From Caenorhabditis remanei (Eukaryota > Nematoda > Chromadorea > Rhabditida > Rhabditidae), in assembly GCF_010183535.1 (NCBI RefSeq), contig NC_071330.1, positions 12,505,717 through 12,569,716 on the forward strand: a stretch of DNA of 64,000 nt. Direction: 5' to 3'. Numbering within the stretch: position 1 is the stretch's first letter; the number at the start of each line of letters is the position of its first letter. Of the stretch, positions 44,638 through 55,244 are shown piece after piece. Under the pieces are notes generated by a model. The model saw only the letters and a program-made list of their open reading frames with translations. It was not told the origin of the DNA and made no database searches. Made by a program: the position numbers and the translations under genes.

Positions 44638-45635
44638 ATGTCATCATCCTCCGAGTCGACAATCTACGTCGGCAACCTGCCACCAGATGTGCGTGAGAAA
44701 GAAGTCGAAAACCTATTCCACAAGTACGGAGACATTCGAAACGTCGAAGTGAAGACACGTCACGGCGAGACGCACTCGTTTGCATTCGTTCAATTCGACT
44801 CGCATCGTGACGCAAAAGAAGCCGTCCGCTCTCGTGACGGATACGATTTCGATGGAAAACGTCTTCGTGTCGAGTTTCCACGTGGCACGGGTCCACGTGG
44901 TCCGGGTGGACGACCGATGAGAGATTCAGGAGGATTCAGAGGAGATGAAGGATTCAGAGGAAGAGATGGAGGATTCAGAGATGGAGGCAGAGGAGGTGGA
45001 TTCAGAGGAGATGGAGGAGGCAGAGGAGGTGGATTCAGAGGAGATGGAGGAGACAGAGGAGGATTCAGAAGAGACTCAGGTCGTCAGGGTGGTCCATTGC
45101 GTCGAAGCGATTATCGATTGATTGTCGAAGGACTTCCACCGAGTGGATCGTGGCAAGACGTCAAAGATCATTTGAGAGAGGCCGGCGATATTTGTTATGC
45201 GAATGTTGAGAATGGACGCGGAATTGTGGAATTCACGAGAGCTGAGGACATGCACAAGGCTATTCGCAAGTTTGATGATACCAAGCTCAAATCTCATAAG
45301 GTAATTACTTAATTACCTGACCAATTAACCAATTATCTTTCCAGGGAGAAACCGCCTATATCCGTGTGAAAGAGGACACTCGCTCGTCCAGAAGTCGTTC
45401 TCCAAAAACTTCTCGACGTCGCTCTCGCTCCAACACTTACTCCAGAAGTCGTTCTCCAGTTTCTCGTCGTCGTCGTTCCGAATCGAGATCTCCACGTCGT
45501 CGTTCCGAATCTCCCCGTCGTCGTTCCGAATCTCCACGTCGTCGTGTCTCCAGAAGTCGTTCACCTGAATCGTCTCCTCGTCGTCGTGACGCTTCACCGG
45601 ATGCTTCTCCACGTGATTATTCGCGTGATGATTGA
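44638..45635 (+). CDS. rsp-3: SR splicing factor, SRSF1 (SF2/ASF) homologue
   Basis: Two exons (44638-45300 and 45345-45635) give 317 aa. It is a nuclear SR protein acting in splice-site choice and exon definition. The canonical RRM has RNP2 IYVGNL (9-14) and RNP1-region HSFAFVQF (46-53). The second is a pseudo-RRM with SWQDVKD (171-177), the hallmark heptapeptide of the SF2/ASF class (usually SWQDLKD). The C-terminal RS domain runs from ~235 and contains repeated [13 protein letters not shown]. The linker between the RRMs (about 84-156) is an expanded RG/GG-rich tract with repeated GGFRGDGG units; from memory the C. elegans protein is nearer 258 aa, so the linker accounts for most of the extra length. 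The start follows GCAGGTGTCCG. Confidence 0.95.
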
Positions 45636-46263
45636 TAATTCTCTCATTATTTTTGATTTTATTTGGTTTTTTGAAAAGGATTGGAATACACTTTTTGGGT
45701 TTTGGAATATTTTGTTTTGTTGTGGGTTGGATGAGGGAAGTTTCAGATCGATAATCTAGCAGCCCCTAAGATTCTCTAAACTTTGAGGCTTAAATCTCTT
45801 CAAACTGCCTGAAACCGGCAAAGTTACAGATTTTCGAAAAATTTCGAAAATTCAGATCTCCTAGGTTTCCCCTCGAAAGTACAAGCGTCTTTAAATTTTG
45901 GTACTGTAGTTTTGGCGCCAAATCATAAATTGGAGCTACAGTACTTTTTGACTAATTCTTAAAGCTAGTTTAGTCGATTTGAAGCATTTTGAGCCGAAAA
46001 TCATTCAAAAATGTCAAAAATTGAGGAAGTTACAGATTTTCGAAGAATTTCAAAATTTTACTTTTTTATTTTTGGCAAGGTACAGTAAGAATGGTGGCAA
46101 GAAAATGGTTGAAAACTACAGTAATTACAGAAAAATTACAGTAAGACCAACAAGATAAAATTAACTACAGTACTACGAGGAATATTAAAGCATTAGAATG
46201 AACTTGAAAGAAAATATATACAGTAAGACAAGAGAATTGTAGCTACAGTACCCTTTCAGAGGA
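45636..46263. other. Convergent intergenic region
   Basis: This separates the convergent rsp-3 (+) and Smr-domain (-) genes. It is unusually rich in TACAGTA/TTACAGTAA motifs (about ten between 45900 and 46255), a common dispersed word in Caenorhabditis genomes. No gene is seen. Confidence 0.5.
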
Positions 46264-47401
46264 CTACCGTAATCTCCACTCGTCTTCCTCCAAAATCAGC
46301 ACTCCGGGGTTACTGTTCGACACTCTTACAGTATACCCCTTCCACTTCCTTCTCAAAATTCTCTCTCTTATCCGAGAGACATTTCGAGTTTTCGAGTTAT
46401 GACCCACCCCGGTCTCCAACTTGATCACTCCGCTTGATCTCTGTCGGATTTCTGTCTCAACGAAACGGATTGCTCCGTGGAGAGTCATCCAATGGAGATC
46501 CAGATAGTTGGCACCTTTCGGGTGGACTCGATTCCATTCGACGATTGTTTCGTCGATTTGGTCGTTGAGAAGGTGCCAGTCCTTCATCGGTGTTGTCCTC
46601 TTTTGGGCCTGCAAAAAATAATTTCATAAGGTAGGAAGGTGACGAGAAATGTGAAAAATGCAAAAAGATTCTGGAGGTATGGGGAATTGAACCCCAGCCC
46701 TCTCCCATGCTAAGGGAGCGCCTACTTTGAAAAGGCGTCACTATGTCCCCTGTAGACCGATTCGGGTAAAATTTTGATGTTATAGTTCAAAACTAGGGTT
46801 TCATTTTTACAGTTGACAACTTTTTTATAGGAACCCTTCTTGAAAAGTTATGAGGTTTACAAAACGGTTGGATTTTGACTGTGGGAGCAAACTGGCAAAT
46901 TTCAATCGACCGTAACTTTGCAGGGAGGGAACATACAAATAAACTGTCAATTACAAAAATGAATAGCTAGTTTTGAAGTAAAACATATTAAAATTTGGGG
47001 TAAAGTGGACCACAGGTTGGTCCGTAGGGCACTTTCAAAGTTGGTGAACATTCTGGGCAGTTAGTTTTCTCGAGTTTAGCGCAAAACTTGAAAATTTTAT
47101 ACCTGAAGGGTATATGGTTGGAAAGCTAGTTTTGTGAGGATTTTGAATATGTTTTTATATTTTGTCTAGCTTAAGAATCCGCCGAGGTACAAGACTTTGA
47201 AGAGAAAGGGGTGCGTAACTTGACCCCTCCTGACAACAGAAGAATTCTGATTACGGAGTTAGAATCCGTAGGTTTTCAGCTATTTAGAAATATATTTCAA
47301 AAACCTCAATAGTGAAAAAAACTAACATGAAGTGCCTGGACCTTCCTTCTGACGTCCTCCTTCATTGCCTTCTGGGCGGCGTTCTCGAGGATAAGTTGCA
47401 T
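46264..47401 (-). CDS. Small Smr-domain protein
   Basis: Minus-strand exons 47327-47401 and 46264-46608 join in phase 0 to 139 aa. The Smr (small MutS-related) domain is seen from LDLHWMT (61-67, the LDLHG motif with W for G) to TGVGHNS (91-97, the TGxGxxS motif) and NPGVLIL. Smr domains are nucleic-acid-binding or endonuclease modules; in eukaryotes they occur in Cue2/NONU-1/N4BP2 proteins acting on stalled ribosomes and in MutS2 relatives. The helical N-terminus fits the DUF1771-like helix that often precedes Smr. The ATG lies just after a TTTTCAG acceptor (47403-47409), so either it is trans-spliced there or an earlier exon exists (a candidate at 47592-47628). The 718-bp intron contains a copied tRNA fragment. 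Confidence 0.7.
46622..46720 (-). pseudogene. Transposed fragment carrying a 3'-half tRNA-Ala
   Basis: 46672-46720 is identical to the first 49 positions (3' side) of the tRNA-Ala at 42714-42785, then diverges abruptly. Homology extends on the other side: TTTCATAAGGTAGGAA at 46622 is the exon-4/intron-4 border of the DEF8-like gene (42671-42686). A ~95-bp segment was therefore copied about 4 kb away into the Smr gene intron. The D-arm and acceptor 5' strand are missing, so it is not a functional tRNA. Confidence 0.9.
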
Positions 47402-47409
47402 TCTGAAAA

Positions 47410-48034
47410 TTGGGGAATTTTGTGAAAACTTCAATTTTATAGAAAAACTTAAAGACGAAAGCAACAAAAAACACCAACCTTTAATCAAGGTTACAATGAA
47501 AATGAGTCAATTGTAGACCCTGTTATGGGGGTAGGCGTTCCCATCCTGTTTTGAGAAGGTTTCTATGGGAAAATTGGAGCATATCTGAATCAAACCATCT
47601 GCTTGTCAGTGACCTTATTCATCCCGGCTATTTGATCATGAATCTGAAAATGTGAAGATCAACATTTGTCGGTATGTGTCAGGATGTCCGTCGTCTGAAA
47701 AAAGGAGTATTGGATTTGTATTTGATTTTGTCGGTGTCTCAGGATGTCCGTCACCTTAAGTTCTAAAATATTACTGTAAAAGAAAATGCTAAAGATTACT
47801 ATGAGCCCTTGCATAGCCCTGCCGATTTGAACAATTTCCCAGGATTATGTGAAAAATTGAAATTGGTGAATTTTTTGAACATGTTTTGCATTTGTTGCAA
47901 AAAATTCGAATTTTCGACTATTTTTTCAGATTTCGATTAATAGTCGAATGTACATAGGGTTTCCGACTATTTTTGAAGATAATTGAAAAAATTGTGTAAA
48001 TTTTTTGAATCCGGGTTGACCGGAACGCGGACAA
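47410..48034. other. No gene recognised
   Basis: Contains scattered GGATGTCCG text (47680-47750) and a possible upstream exon of the Smr gene on the minus strand (47592-47628). Nothing else is supported. Confidence 0.45.
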
Positions 48035-48308
48035 CAGAGTTGCGCGGAATTCCGACTTCCGACTTCTGGGCTGTTTTTCACTTTCTTCAGCCATAAACTA
48101 ATTTTCCACTGATTTTCGCGAATTTTATGTATTTTTTCTAGGAGTTTTTGAATCTATGCGAAAAAATCTACTTCCGACTTCCGACTTCCGACTTCCAACT
48201 TCCTACTTCCGGGCGTTTTTTCACTTCCGACTTCCGACTTCCGTTTTCAAAATTTTACTTCCGACTTCCGACTTCCGTTTTAGAAAAAATCACTTCCGCG
48301 CAACTCTG
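48035..48308. mobile_element. hAT-like MITE with CTTCCGA heptamer core (274 bp)
   Basis: The ends are CAGAGTTGCGCGGAA (48035-48049) and TTCCGCGCAACTCTG (to 48308), flanked by an exact 8-bp duplication GCGGACAA (48027-48034 and 48309-48316). The interior is dominated by (CTTCCGA)n heptamers, all in one direction. Boundary type matches the GC-rich MITEs but the core is different. Confidence 0.93.
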
Positions 48309-48553
48309 GCGGACAATGTTATGGTAGTTGCGAAATGGCACGGAGCAAAGTTTCAAGACGTCTCGATTTCGAAATGTCCCAACCTCCCCCCCCCCCAACT
48401 TCCACGTGACCCTCTCCCCATAACATTCATTTTCCCGCCGTGACACCCTACCTACAGTAAGCCATCTTCCAAAAAACTTTAAAACATGTTCATTCCCACC
48501 ACGTCTTCAAATATTCTTTAAAAGTTGACAATTAATCAAATTAGTCGACAATA

Positions 48554-49757
48554 ATGATAAAGTTAATTATCATTATAAGTCTGCTGACTATAAGTGAGTT
48601 GTGGCGGGCGAAGTGACCGGGACGTTCTGCAACTAATTTACAGATCATGCATACCAAACAACGGAAACTTCAGAGGAAACTACGGTTGCTGCAGCAGTGA
48701 ATACTGATAGTGATGTGACTACTGTGAGTGGTGAAGGTGAGTGGCCCTAGAAGAAATGTCGCGTCGTAGAAATTTTCTTTAATTTCAGCTTCGGAAATTC
48801 GGACAACTATCGAGATGAATCATGATAGAATCACCGAAGGCCCAACCAAATGGATTCGGACAACTGGCGAAATGGATCATATCACCGGAGCCACCGAAGA
48901 GCCCGTTTCCACAACAACCGGAGAGACAGTAGCAACGAAAACGACCGAAGAAATTGCAACGACAACGATTGAGCAGCCGAACGTATTCAAAACTGATAGT
49001 GAGTTTAATAAATTCTTTTAGATAGGAGTTTCTTGAATCGAGGATCCCCTTTCTTCTAAATAGTTGATGTAACTCTTCAGGGGGCTGAGCTATCAAAAAC
49101 TTGTCAACTAGAAAAATGATCAGCGTAAAAAGTTCTATTTGAAACGTTTTTCAAATACAAAATGCCTTAAACCAGTGCAGAGATACAGTTCTCCAAAGAT
49201 CGGGGAGTCTAGAAAATAAGGGGACACTAGAGGAATAGTCGATGAGATTGGGAGTACTGTAACTTTAGAAAAGGCGGAACTATCAAAAAGTTGTCAACTA
49301 GAAAAATGATCAGCAGGACATTCTCTATCAGTTTCATTTCTAAAATTTAAAATATCTTAAACCGGTGCGGAGATACACCTCTTCAAAGATGCTTCCTTCC
49401 TAGAACCCTCCACAATCAGAAGTATCAGCACGACACGCTTTTTACAACCACGCTCTACCGAAACCCAAGAAAATTGCGTGCGAAATTGAGAGACTCAGAG
49501 AAAAAAACATTTTTCAAGGGCGTTTCGGTTGGGCGCAGTTGTCGAAACTTTGCCGAGCTAATAATCTATTTTCATATTCAAAAATTGGAGGAGAACAGCC
49601 AAAAAATACTGAGAATACAAAAGACCAAGGTGCTGTTGCTGAAAGTGAGAGAACAGAATTGGAGAATTTATTGAAAGAGGATAAAGAGAAAGATGCGGCG
49701 AATCATGGATCGAATCGATTTGGTTTGGGAAGTCTGGCGATGGGTTTTGTGATGTAG
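48554..49757 (+). CDS. Secreted Thr/Glu-rich protein with signal peptide
   Basis: Exons 48554-48593, 48644-48736 and 48789-48998 are clear. They encode MIKLIIIISLLTI, a hydrophobic signal peptide split from its cleavage region by a phase-1 intron, then a low-complexity acidic region with many Thr (TTETSEETT, TTTGETVATKTTEE) resembling a mucin-like, O-glycosylated stretch. A last exon ending at 49757 (QPKNTENTKDQGAVAESERT.., ..GLGSLAMGFVM) fits the frame, but its acceptor is uncertain (49590 or 49593), because an R1 MITE inserted directly before it may have altered the splice site. Intron 3 also contains a ~180-bp tandem duplication. The 5' architecture (tiny signal exon, phase-1 introns) is the same as in the next gene, so the two may be distant paralogues or a truncated copy. 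Confidence 0.6.
49077..49400. repeat. Two-copy ~180-bp direct repeat in an intron
   Basis: TTGTCAACTAGAAAAATGAT occurs at 49105 and 49286, followed in both by CAGC, AAA.T..CTTAAACC(A/G)GTGC(A/G)GAGATACA and a shared CAAAGAT. A local tandem duplication. Confidence 0.75.
49423..49563. mobile_element. R1 MITE copy next to a splice acceptor
   Basis: TATCAGCACGAC..TTACAACCACGCTCTACCG and TTTCGGTTGGGCGCAGTTGT..GCCGAGCTAATA. It ends ~28 bp before the putative last exon of the 48554 gene. Confidence 0.85.
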
Positions 49758-50492
49758 GAGATTTACGCTCTAATGACAAAACTATAACTACATTTTTTAG
49801 ATTTCAACTTGCCAATCATCTTCTGGTCGTCTGATTGGATCATGGTGAAACAACGTCGATTATTGAAACTTTTTGTTCTTTGAACAGTTCTTAATATGAA
49901 TTTTTTTGGATCGTTCTGTGCCTATGTTTATCCGGATGTCCACTTACCGTTACATACAAAACATGCAAACAGAAAACTAATTTGAACTATGTAAAAAATT
50001 ATCGGACATTTCAAAACCATTAGCTTAAAAACCGAGACACTTGGAAACCGGGACATCTCAATAACAGAACTGCGCTAGTTTTGAAACGATACATTTTGAA
50101 ACTGGACATTTCATCGTTTAAAACCGTGCAGATCAGATTTTTGACTCGAAATTTCACCCCGATTTCAATCAAGACAATTAGGATCCCGTCGTGATGCCAT
50201 TTCCAAAATGGCAGTTCTGAAATGTCCATTTTTGAAACGTCAAAGCTACCAACAATCCCGGAGCCATGTTAGCACGGCACGCGTCTTTACAACCGCGCTC
50301 TACCGTAACGATAGAAAATTATGTGCGAAATCTTCAAGTGAGTCTGTCTGGCGCGTCTGAGGCGCGCCTTAAATTTCCACTTGTCACCCTCGCCCTACTA
50401 CAGTAACCCGTGTCCTTGCCCTTGTTCTAAATGTCAACTATTCATTTTGACTATTAGTTCTAACAAAATTTTCTTTTGTTGCTAGTGATACA
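49758..50492. other. Intergenic between the two signal-peptide genes
   Basis: No gene. A partial R1 MITE (50269-50337) and a short GGCGCGTCTGAGGCGCGCC palindrome (50349-50367) of the GCGCACC/ACGCG repeat family are present. Confidence 0.55.
50269..50337. mobile_element. R1 MITE, left half only
   Basis: TTAGCACGGCACGCG..CTTTACAACCGCGCTCTACCG and the first part of the core are present; the right half is missing. Confidence 0.75.
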
Positions 50493-53400
50493 ATGAAACT
50501 ACTAGACATTGCACTGTTATTGGCACTAAGTGAGTTTAACAGTTGGCAGAAGGGATGGGCGGTACTGAATAGGCGGTTTTGATATGTCCGGTTTCGAAAC
50601 CAGAGACATCTATTAGCATGGAACGGTTCTTACAACCACGCTCTACCGAAACCGAAAAAAATTGTGTGCGAAATAGAGAGACTCAGAGAAAAAGAGACAT
50701 TTTTCAAGAGAATTTCGGTGGAGCGCAGTTGTAACAACTGTGCCGAGCTAATAGGTAGAAAGACAGTTTTAAAAGGCAGTTTCGAAACGCTCATTTGTAA
50801 ATCTCAATATTCTTTCAGCTCTAGGCTCCGCCTACTCTCAACAACAACGACCCAACACAAATTCTGGAGATCATGAAAGCTCAAAGAGTAAGTTGACATC
50901 TCTAGCTACTCATCATAACTCTCTCTCCTTGATTTCAGAACAAGACCACGCCTCCGTTGGTAATCAATACTTTCACTCTCAATATCTAAGTGGACCTTAT
51001 AACGGTTAGTCTATTAGCTCGACACAGTTCTTACAACTGCGCTCCATCGGAACGCCCTTGAGAAATGTCTCTTTTTCTCTGAGTCTCTCAATTTCGCACA
51101 CAATTTCATCGGTTTCGGTGGAGCGCGGTTGTAAGACGCGTGCCATGGTTATAACTTCTCTTCCAAATGAATCAATCAATAACTATCCAATTTTCAGGTC
51201 TCCCATATGGATACAACCTGAGCGATCTGTCATTTGCCAACGGAATCTCTGTCCCTCAGAGTGAGTTCTAATCATTATTCCGATTTCCGACGCTCTTCAA
51301 ACATTACTATTTTCAGATCAGGGCGTCGATTCCATCATCCAGAAACTGTCTGCGGCCGCCCGTGTTGTCTCTGCCCTATCACTCCAGAATGGTCTATCGG
51401 ATGAATCGATTCCAGTAGATGACGTCATTGCTGAACTTCTTAACATCGGATCTGCTGATTTGAAGGGATTGGAGACGTTTGACAAGAAAAAGGTCGATGA
51501 ATTCGTGGATACGATTAATGGTGTAGCTTTGGACAAGGATGCAAACTTGTTGGAGGAAGGACTGAAATATTTTTATCGGATTAGGACGATTTGGAAGGAC
51601 ATCGGTGGATCGAACGGACTGAACAAACTGCCGGATGGTGCCACGTATAAGGAATTGGATGATGTGAAAAAGATAGATATCACACCGTTGACCTCACTGT
51701 CTCTGGACCCGTCCATCACACAACTTTCCAAGTTTTCTACGCTTAGTGACAACGATATCGGATCTTTGAAGTCAGCACTATTAAAAACATTATCGGCAAT
51801 AACTAAAATGGGAACATCTATCGATTATTCTAAAATCATTGGAATTTTGGATCGTTTAAAACCACTTCGATCTCTCACTGAAATGGTCGGCTTCTACAAT
51901 GGAAAACACGAGTTCAGAAAAGCTTTTTTGATGAAAGCAGAAGTTGACAAAACAGTGTCTAATCTCGCCAAACTGAAACCTCTGACGTCCACATCTGAAT
52001 CTGATTCATATGTCAATTCAATGAACTCAATCATCACTTCCCGATTGTATCATAACTCTCTGGTCCGACGTTATACAGCTGGTTTCATGAATGGATTCAA
52101 GGATTTGGAAATGCTGAGTAAGGATATCAAAGATCAATGGCTGCTGACCCAAATCAACCCTTCTATTGATATCAAAGGAGTGGAATCTCTCGTTCAGTTG
52201 AAAAGTCCAATGGCGGATTTAGACAAGAAATGGTCTGAGGTATTGTTGTTACTACTAAACGAAAAATTATCTTCCCTATTCCTAGGTATCTACGGAAAAT
52301 GTATATTCCTCTGTCAAACGACTCGCGTATGCCCGTAGTCTTCTGAATGCTCAAACAACGAATGTGATGACCAAGGATAACTTGGAAACCATGTTGGAAT
52401 CAATTCAGAATTGTAAAAAAGCTAATAAAGAAGATGGTGTGACTGATAAACTGAAACTGATTTCCACGAACGCTGAAGTTCTCAACAGAAAGCTGTCTAC
52501 ACTCAATTCGATCTGCTCGTCCGCAAAGAAGAACCAGATGGAACAGTCGATCAACAGTTTATCGAAGAAAACATCACCTGACAATGTTCGTTCCCTTCTC
52601 CAATTCTTCCAAGGACTAAAATCTCAAATCAACATCGTAACAAGTGGACCTGCTTTCAAAGATATTAATATGATGTCTTCCGATACCTCGTTCGTAACTG
52701 ATTTCCTGTCAAATGGTTACACGAAACCCTATGTTGAGTCGTTCGATGCTTTGCAAAAATTAGGTGTTGAGTTTGAGGAAGTGGCTCAAGCAGCGATGGC
52801 TTCTATCGAGATTCGTGAAATCAAAAACGATGCGAACTTATTGAAGAATGTCAAATCGGTGACAACATCTCTATCGGAGTCATCAGGTCATCTGGCTGCT
52901 CTTCGAAAACTGGTGGCTTCGTTGAAAGGAGATGAAAAGGGTGGAAAGAATGAACAATTGAAAGACTTGCCCAAGTTATCGAAGTCGTTCGGAGAAGCTG
53001 TAAACGCTCTGGTTTTGGCAAAGAAAACTTCCGAGCAGGATGCTGAACTCAAATTGTTTGCAAAAAATGGAATCGCTATTGAATCTGGAGCCGAAACTGC
53101 AAACAATCCTCCATTTTTTGAAAAGTTCAAAAAACAATGGGGAGACTTTCATGAGACAACAAGTGAAATTATATCGACGCAGATTCGGAGTGGTGAATGG
53201 ATAAGTAAAATGAAAGTTGCCGAAAGTCCAAAGCTATTGGATTTCGCCACAATCTTCACTGGCCTGGAAACAATTAATGACGTGGATTTGAAGTCGGACT
53301 CTCGATTGTCCGCTATTGCTCTATTTGGGACGATCCCACCAGTTCCAGAGTTGAAAGATGTTCTTCCCGAATTCAAGAAGTCCCTCCTGACACTTTCAAA

Positions 53401-54947
53401 ACTCGATCTGAAATTCAGTCGATTCCACTCGTCAGTCAATCAGATGCCGGATACTCTGAAGCAATTGTCCGTGGTATTGGGATCAAGTCCATCGGGAGCA
53501 AATACAGTACCTCCAGTTATGGTTGCAAAAGACGAATCAGATTCAGAGTAAGTGATTATTCTTTTTTGCTAATAATAATTTATCAATTTTCCAGTATGAA
53601 TATGGTTATGATCGTTGGTGGCGGAGTGTTTGGTTTCTTCATCATCTGTGTAATTGTTCTCTACGTAGTCTTGTTCTGCAAAAGAAACGATAAAAAGTGG
53701 AAGATTTGGTGGGATAGGATGACATGTGGATGCTTCAAGAAGAAGAAGAATAATAATAAAACGGTCACTGCGAAAGCAAGTAAGTGAATTCAACCTCTAG
53801 ATTATAACGGAGTTGACATCCGGGGGCGAGTTTGCTCCGCGTGGTCTAGTGGATAGCACTGATGACTAGAAAACTGAGGACGGGGGTTCGGTTCCCTGTC
53901 TCTCCAACACTGTTTTGTTTTATGCTATTTGCTCGACACAGTTCATACAACTGCGCTCCAGCGAAATCCTCTTGAAAATAGTTTCTTTTTCTCTGAGTCT
54001 CTCAATTTCGCACACTATTTTCTTCGCTTTCGGTAGAGCGTGGTTGTACTAAACGTGCAGTGCTAATACCAGTATCCCCTGTTTCTTGGAACATGCGATT
54101 CATACTAAAAATCAATAAATTTTCAGAAGAACTACCTGATCTCCATCCTCTACGAGATGAACAAAAGAAAGTAGACGATAAGAAGAAACGGAAAGAATCA
54201 AAACTGACCCCACTCGACGAGGTATCTGCACGAGAAATCGATAATAAGGAAGTACCTGACAAAGTTACTAAAGGCGCTGACAAAACTAATGGAGCAGCAA
54301 AGAAATCTGGATCCAAAGGTGTTAAAAAGGTTACTGAGAAGACAGCGAAAGCACCAACTAAAAAATCAGTGAGACCTGTAGCACCGTCCGTTGATAATGA
54401 TGTCATGCCTCCACCGGTGGGACCAGCCGAAAGCGAACGCGAACCCAGTTATGCCTTCCAAGTACCACTACCTTATGACCAACCGGAACATGTAAGTTTT
54501 CTGGATATCAATCATCGATAACACTAATGTTCTCAAACTTTCTAGGACTATAGACCACAACATGAAGGCTGTATCGATGGACCAGACGACACAAAGGATG
54601 ATGCCCCGTCGGAAATCTTCGATAAATCAAAACGTGCCCCTGGCGGACTTGACCCTCGTAGCTGGCTTCCTGCCTTCTACCGTTGGTTGAGATCCCGGTT
54701 CTCTCGTACGGAGTCAAGCAGTTCTTCGACAACCAATGAAACGGAGAGTTCTTCTACCAGCGATGCAGCGGAGAGTTCTACTAAACCCAACGAAACGGAG
54801 AGTGGTTGGAGTCCCTTAGTGCCTGATGATGCGATAACAAGTGAATCCTCGATAAGCGTTTACTCTACTCGTAGTAATGATGATGATGATGAGCCAAGAA
54901 ATTTTATTAATGTTGATAATAATGATCAAATTTTGGTGATCAATTGA
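50493..54947 (+). CDS. WSN-domain type I membrane protein
   Basis: Nine exons (50493-50529, 50819-50887, 50939-51004, 51198-51260, 51317-52239, 52286-53547, 53595-53779, 54127-54491, 54546-54947) total 3372 nt, 1123 aa, with all phases compatible. Residues 1-~19 are a signal peptide (MKLLDIALLLALTLGSAYS). From ~80 comes IIQKLSAAARVVSALSLQNG..VDDVIAELLNIGS, which matches the nematode WSN domain as I know it. About 650 residues of helical, Leu/Lys/Ser-rich ectodomain follow, then one transmembrane helix (about 809-832, VMIVGGGVFGFFIICVIVL), a Lys-rich juxtamembrane segment with CGCFKKKK, and a ~280-residue cytosolic tail with Lys-rich and repeated NETESS/AAESS segments. Function of WSN proteins is not established. 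Introns 1, 3 and 7 each carry an R1 MITE. An AATAAA follows at ~54999. Confidence 0.85.
50611..50753. mobile_element. R1 MITE copy in WSN-gene intron 1
   Basis: TATTAGCATGGAACGG..TTACAACCACGCTCTACCG and GGTGGAGCGCAGTTGTAAC..TGCCGAGCTAATA form the inverted ends. Confidence 0.88.
51012..51153. mobile_element. R1 MITE copy in WSN-gene intron 3
   Basis: TATTAGCTCGACACAG..TACAACTGCGCTCCATCGG and GGTGGAGCGCGGTTGTAAG..GTGCCATGGTTATA. It fills most of a 193-bp intron. Confidence 0.88.
53836..53906 (+). pseudogene. Degenerate tRNA-like sequence
   Basis: An A-box match (TGGTCTAGTGG) and a near B-box (GGTTCGGTTCC) stand at tRNA-like spacing, but the acceptor ends do not pair (TCCGCG.. against ..CTCTCCA), the anticodon stem does not form and the T-stem has a mismatch. 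Best read as a decayed tRNA or tRNA-derived SINE remnant in intron 7 of the WSN gene. Confidence 0.55.
53926..54068. mobile_element. R1 MITE copy in WSN-gene intron 7
   Basis: TATTTGCTCGACACAG..TACAACTGCGCTCCAGCG and CGGTAGAGCGTGGTTGTAC..GTGCTAATA form the ends. It lies 20 bp after the tRNA-like sequence. Confidence 0.85.
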
Positions 54948-55055
54948 AATTAATTGGAAAAATTGTGAAATACTTGTGACCTGTGTCTTTATGCTTTGAA
55001 TAAACATGTTTTATTGATTAAAAGTGTTCGAAAAGTGTAATTAATTTTTCTTTCC

Positions 55056-55244
55056 TCAACAATAACAGTTTCTTCTCTTATAAGCCAAAAATGTTCCACA
55101 ATTCGGACAGTTGTGTCGGACATCTTTGACTCCAGACCAGCAAAGCAGAAAGAGAAGTGGAAGTAAGAAGAGAAAGAGAGCTAGAATAAAGATGGTACTC
55201 CAACATGAACCTGTCACATATTTCGTTTTTGTGGTGACATTTCT
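55056..55244 (-). CDS. LITAF-like terminal exon without its own first exon
   Basis: A 63-codon minus-strand exon begins after TTTCAG in phase 0 (RNVTTKTKYVTGSCW..) and ends ..HNCPNCGTFLAYKRRNCYC stop. It contains the membrane-inserted hydrophobic helix and the second CPxC half of a LITAF zinc ribbon and is very close to the exon at 56480-56677. I find no matching first exon (with the first CPxC) between it and that gene. It could be an alternative last exon for the 57046-57222 first exon, across ~1.8 kb, or a leftover of a tandem duplication. Confidence 0.6.
   Translation of the reverse strand, partial: RNVTTKTKYVTGSCWSTIFILALFLFLLPLLFLLCWSGVKDVRHNCPNCGTFLAYKRRNCYC

Noticed and set aside
45325..45612. 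Minus-strand open frame rich in Asp/Glu/Asn
   Set aside because: It is the antisense of the Arg-Ser domain of rsp-3.
48156..48443. LPTSDFRLPTS repeat protein
   Set aside because: A simple translation of the CTTCCGA heptamers within a MITE.
49474..50876. Open frames reading like CEIERLREKETFF..VERSC
   Set aside because: They are translations of the R1 MITE and recur wherever R1 lies (also 16574, 40576, 61797).
53836..53906. A functional tRNA gene
   Set aside because: A- and B-box-like text is present, but the acceptor and anticodon stems cannot pair; listed as degenerate only.
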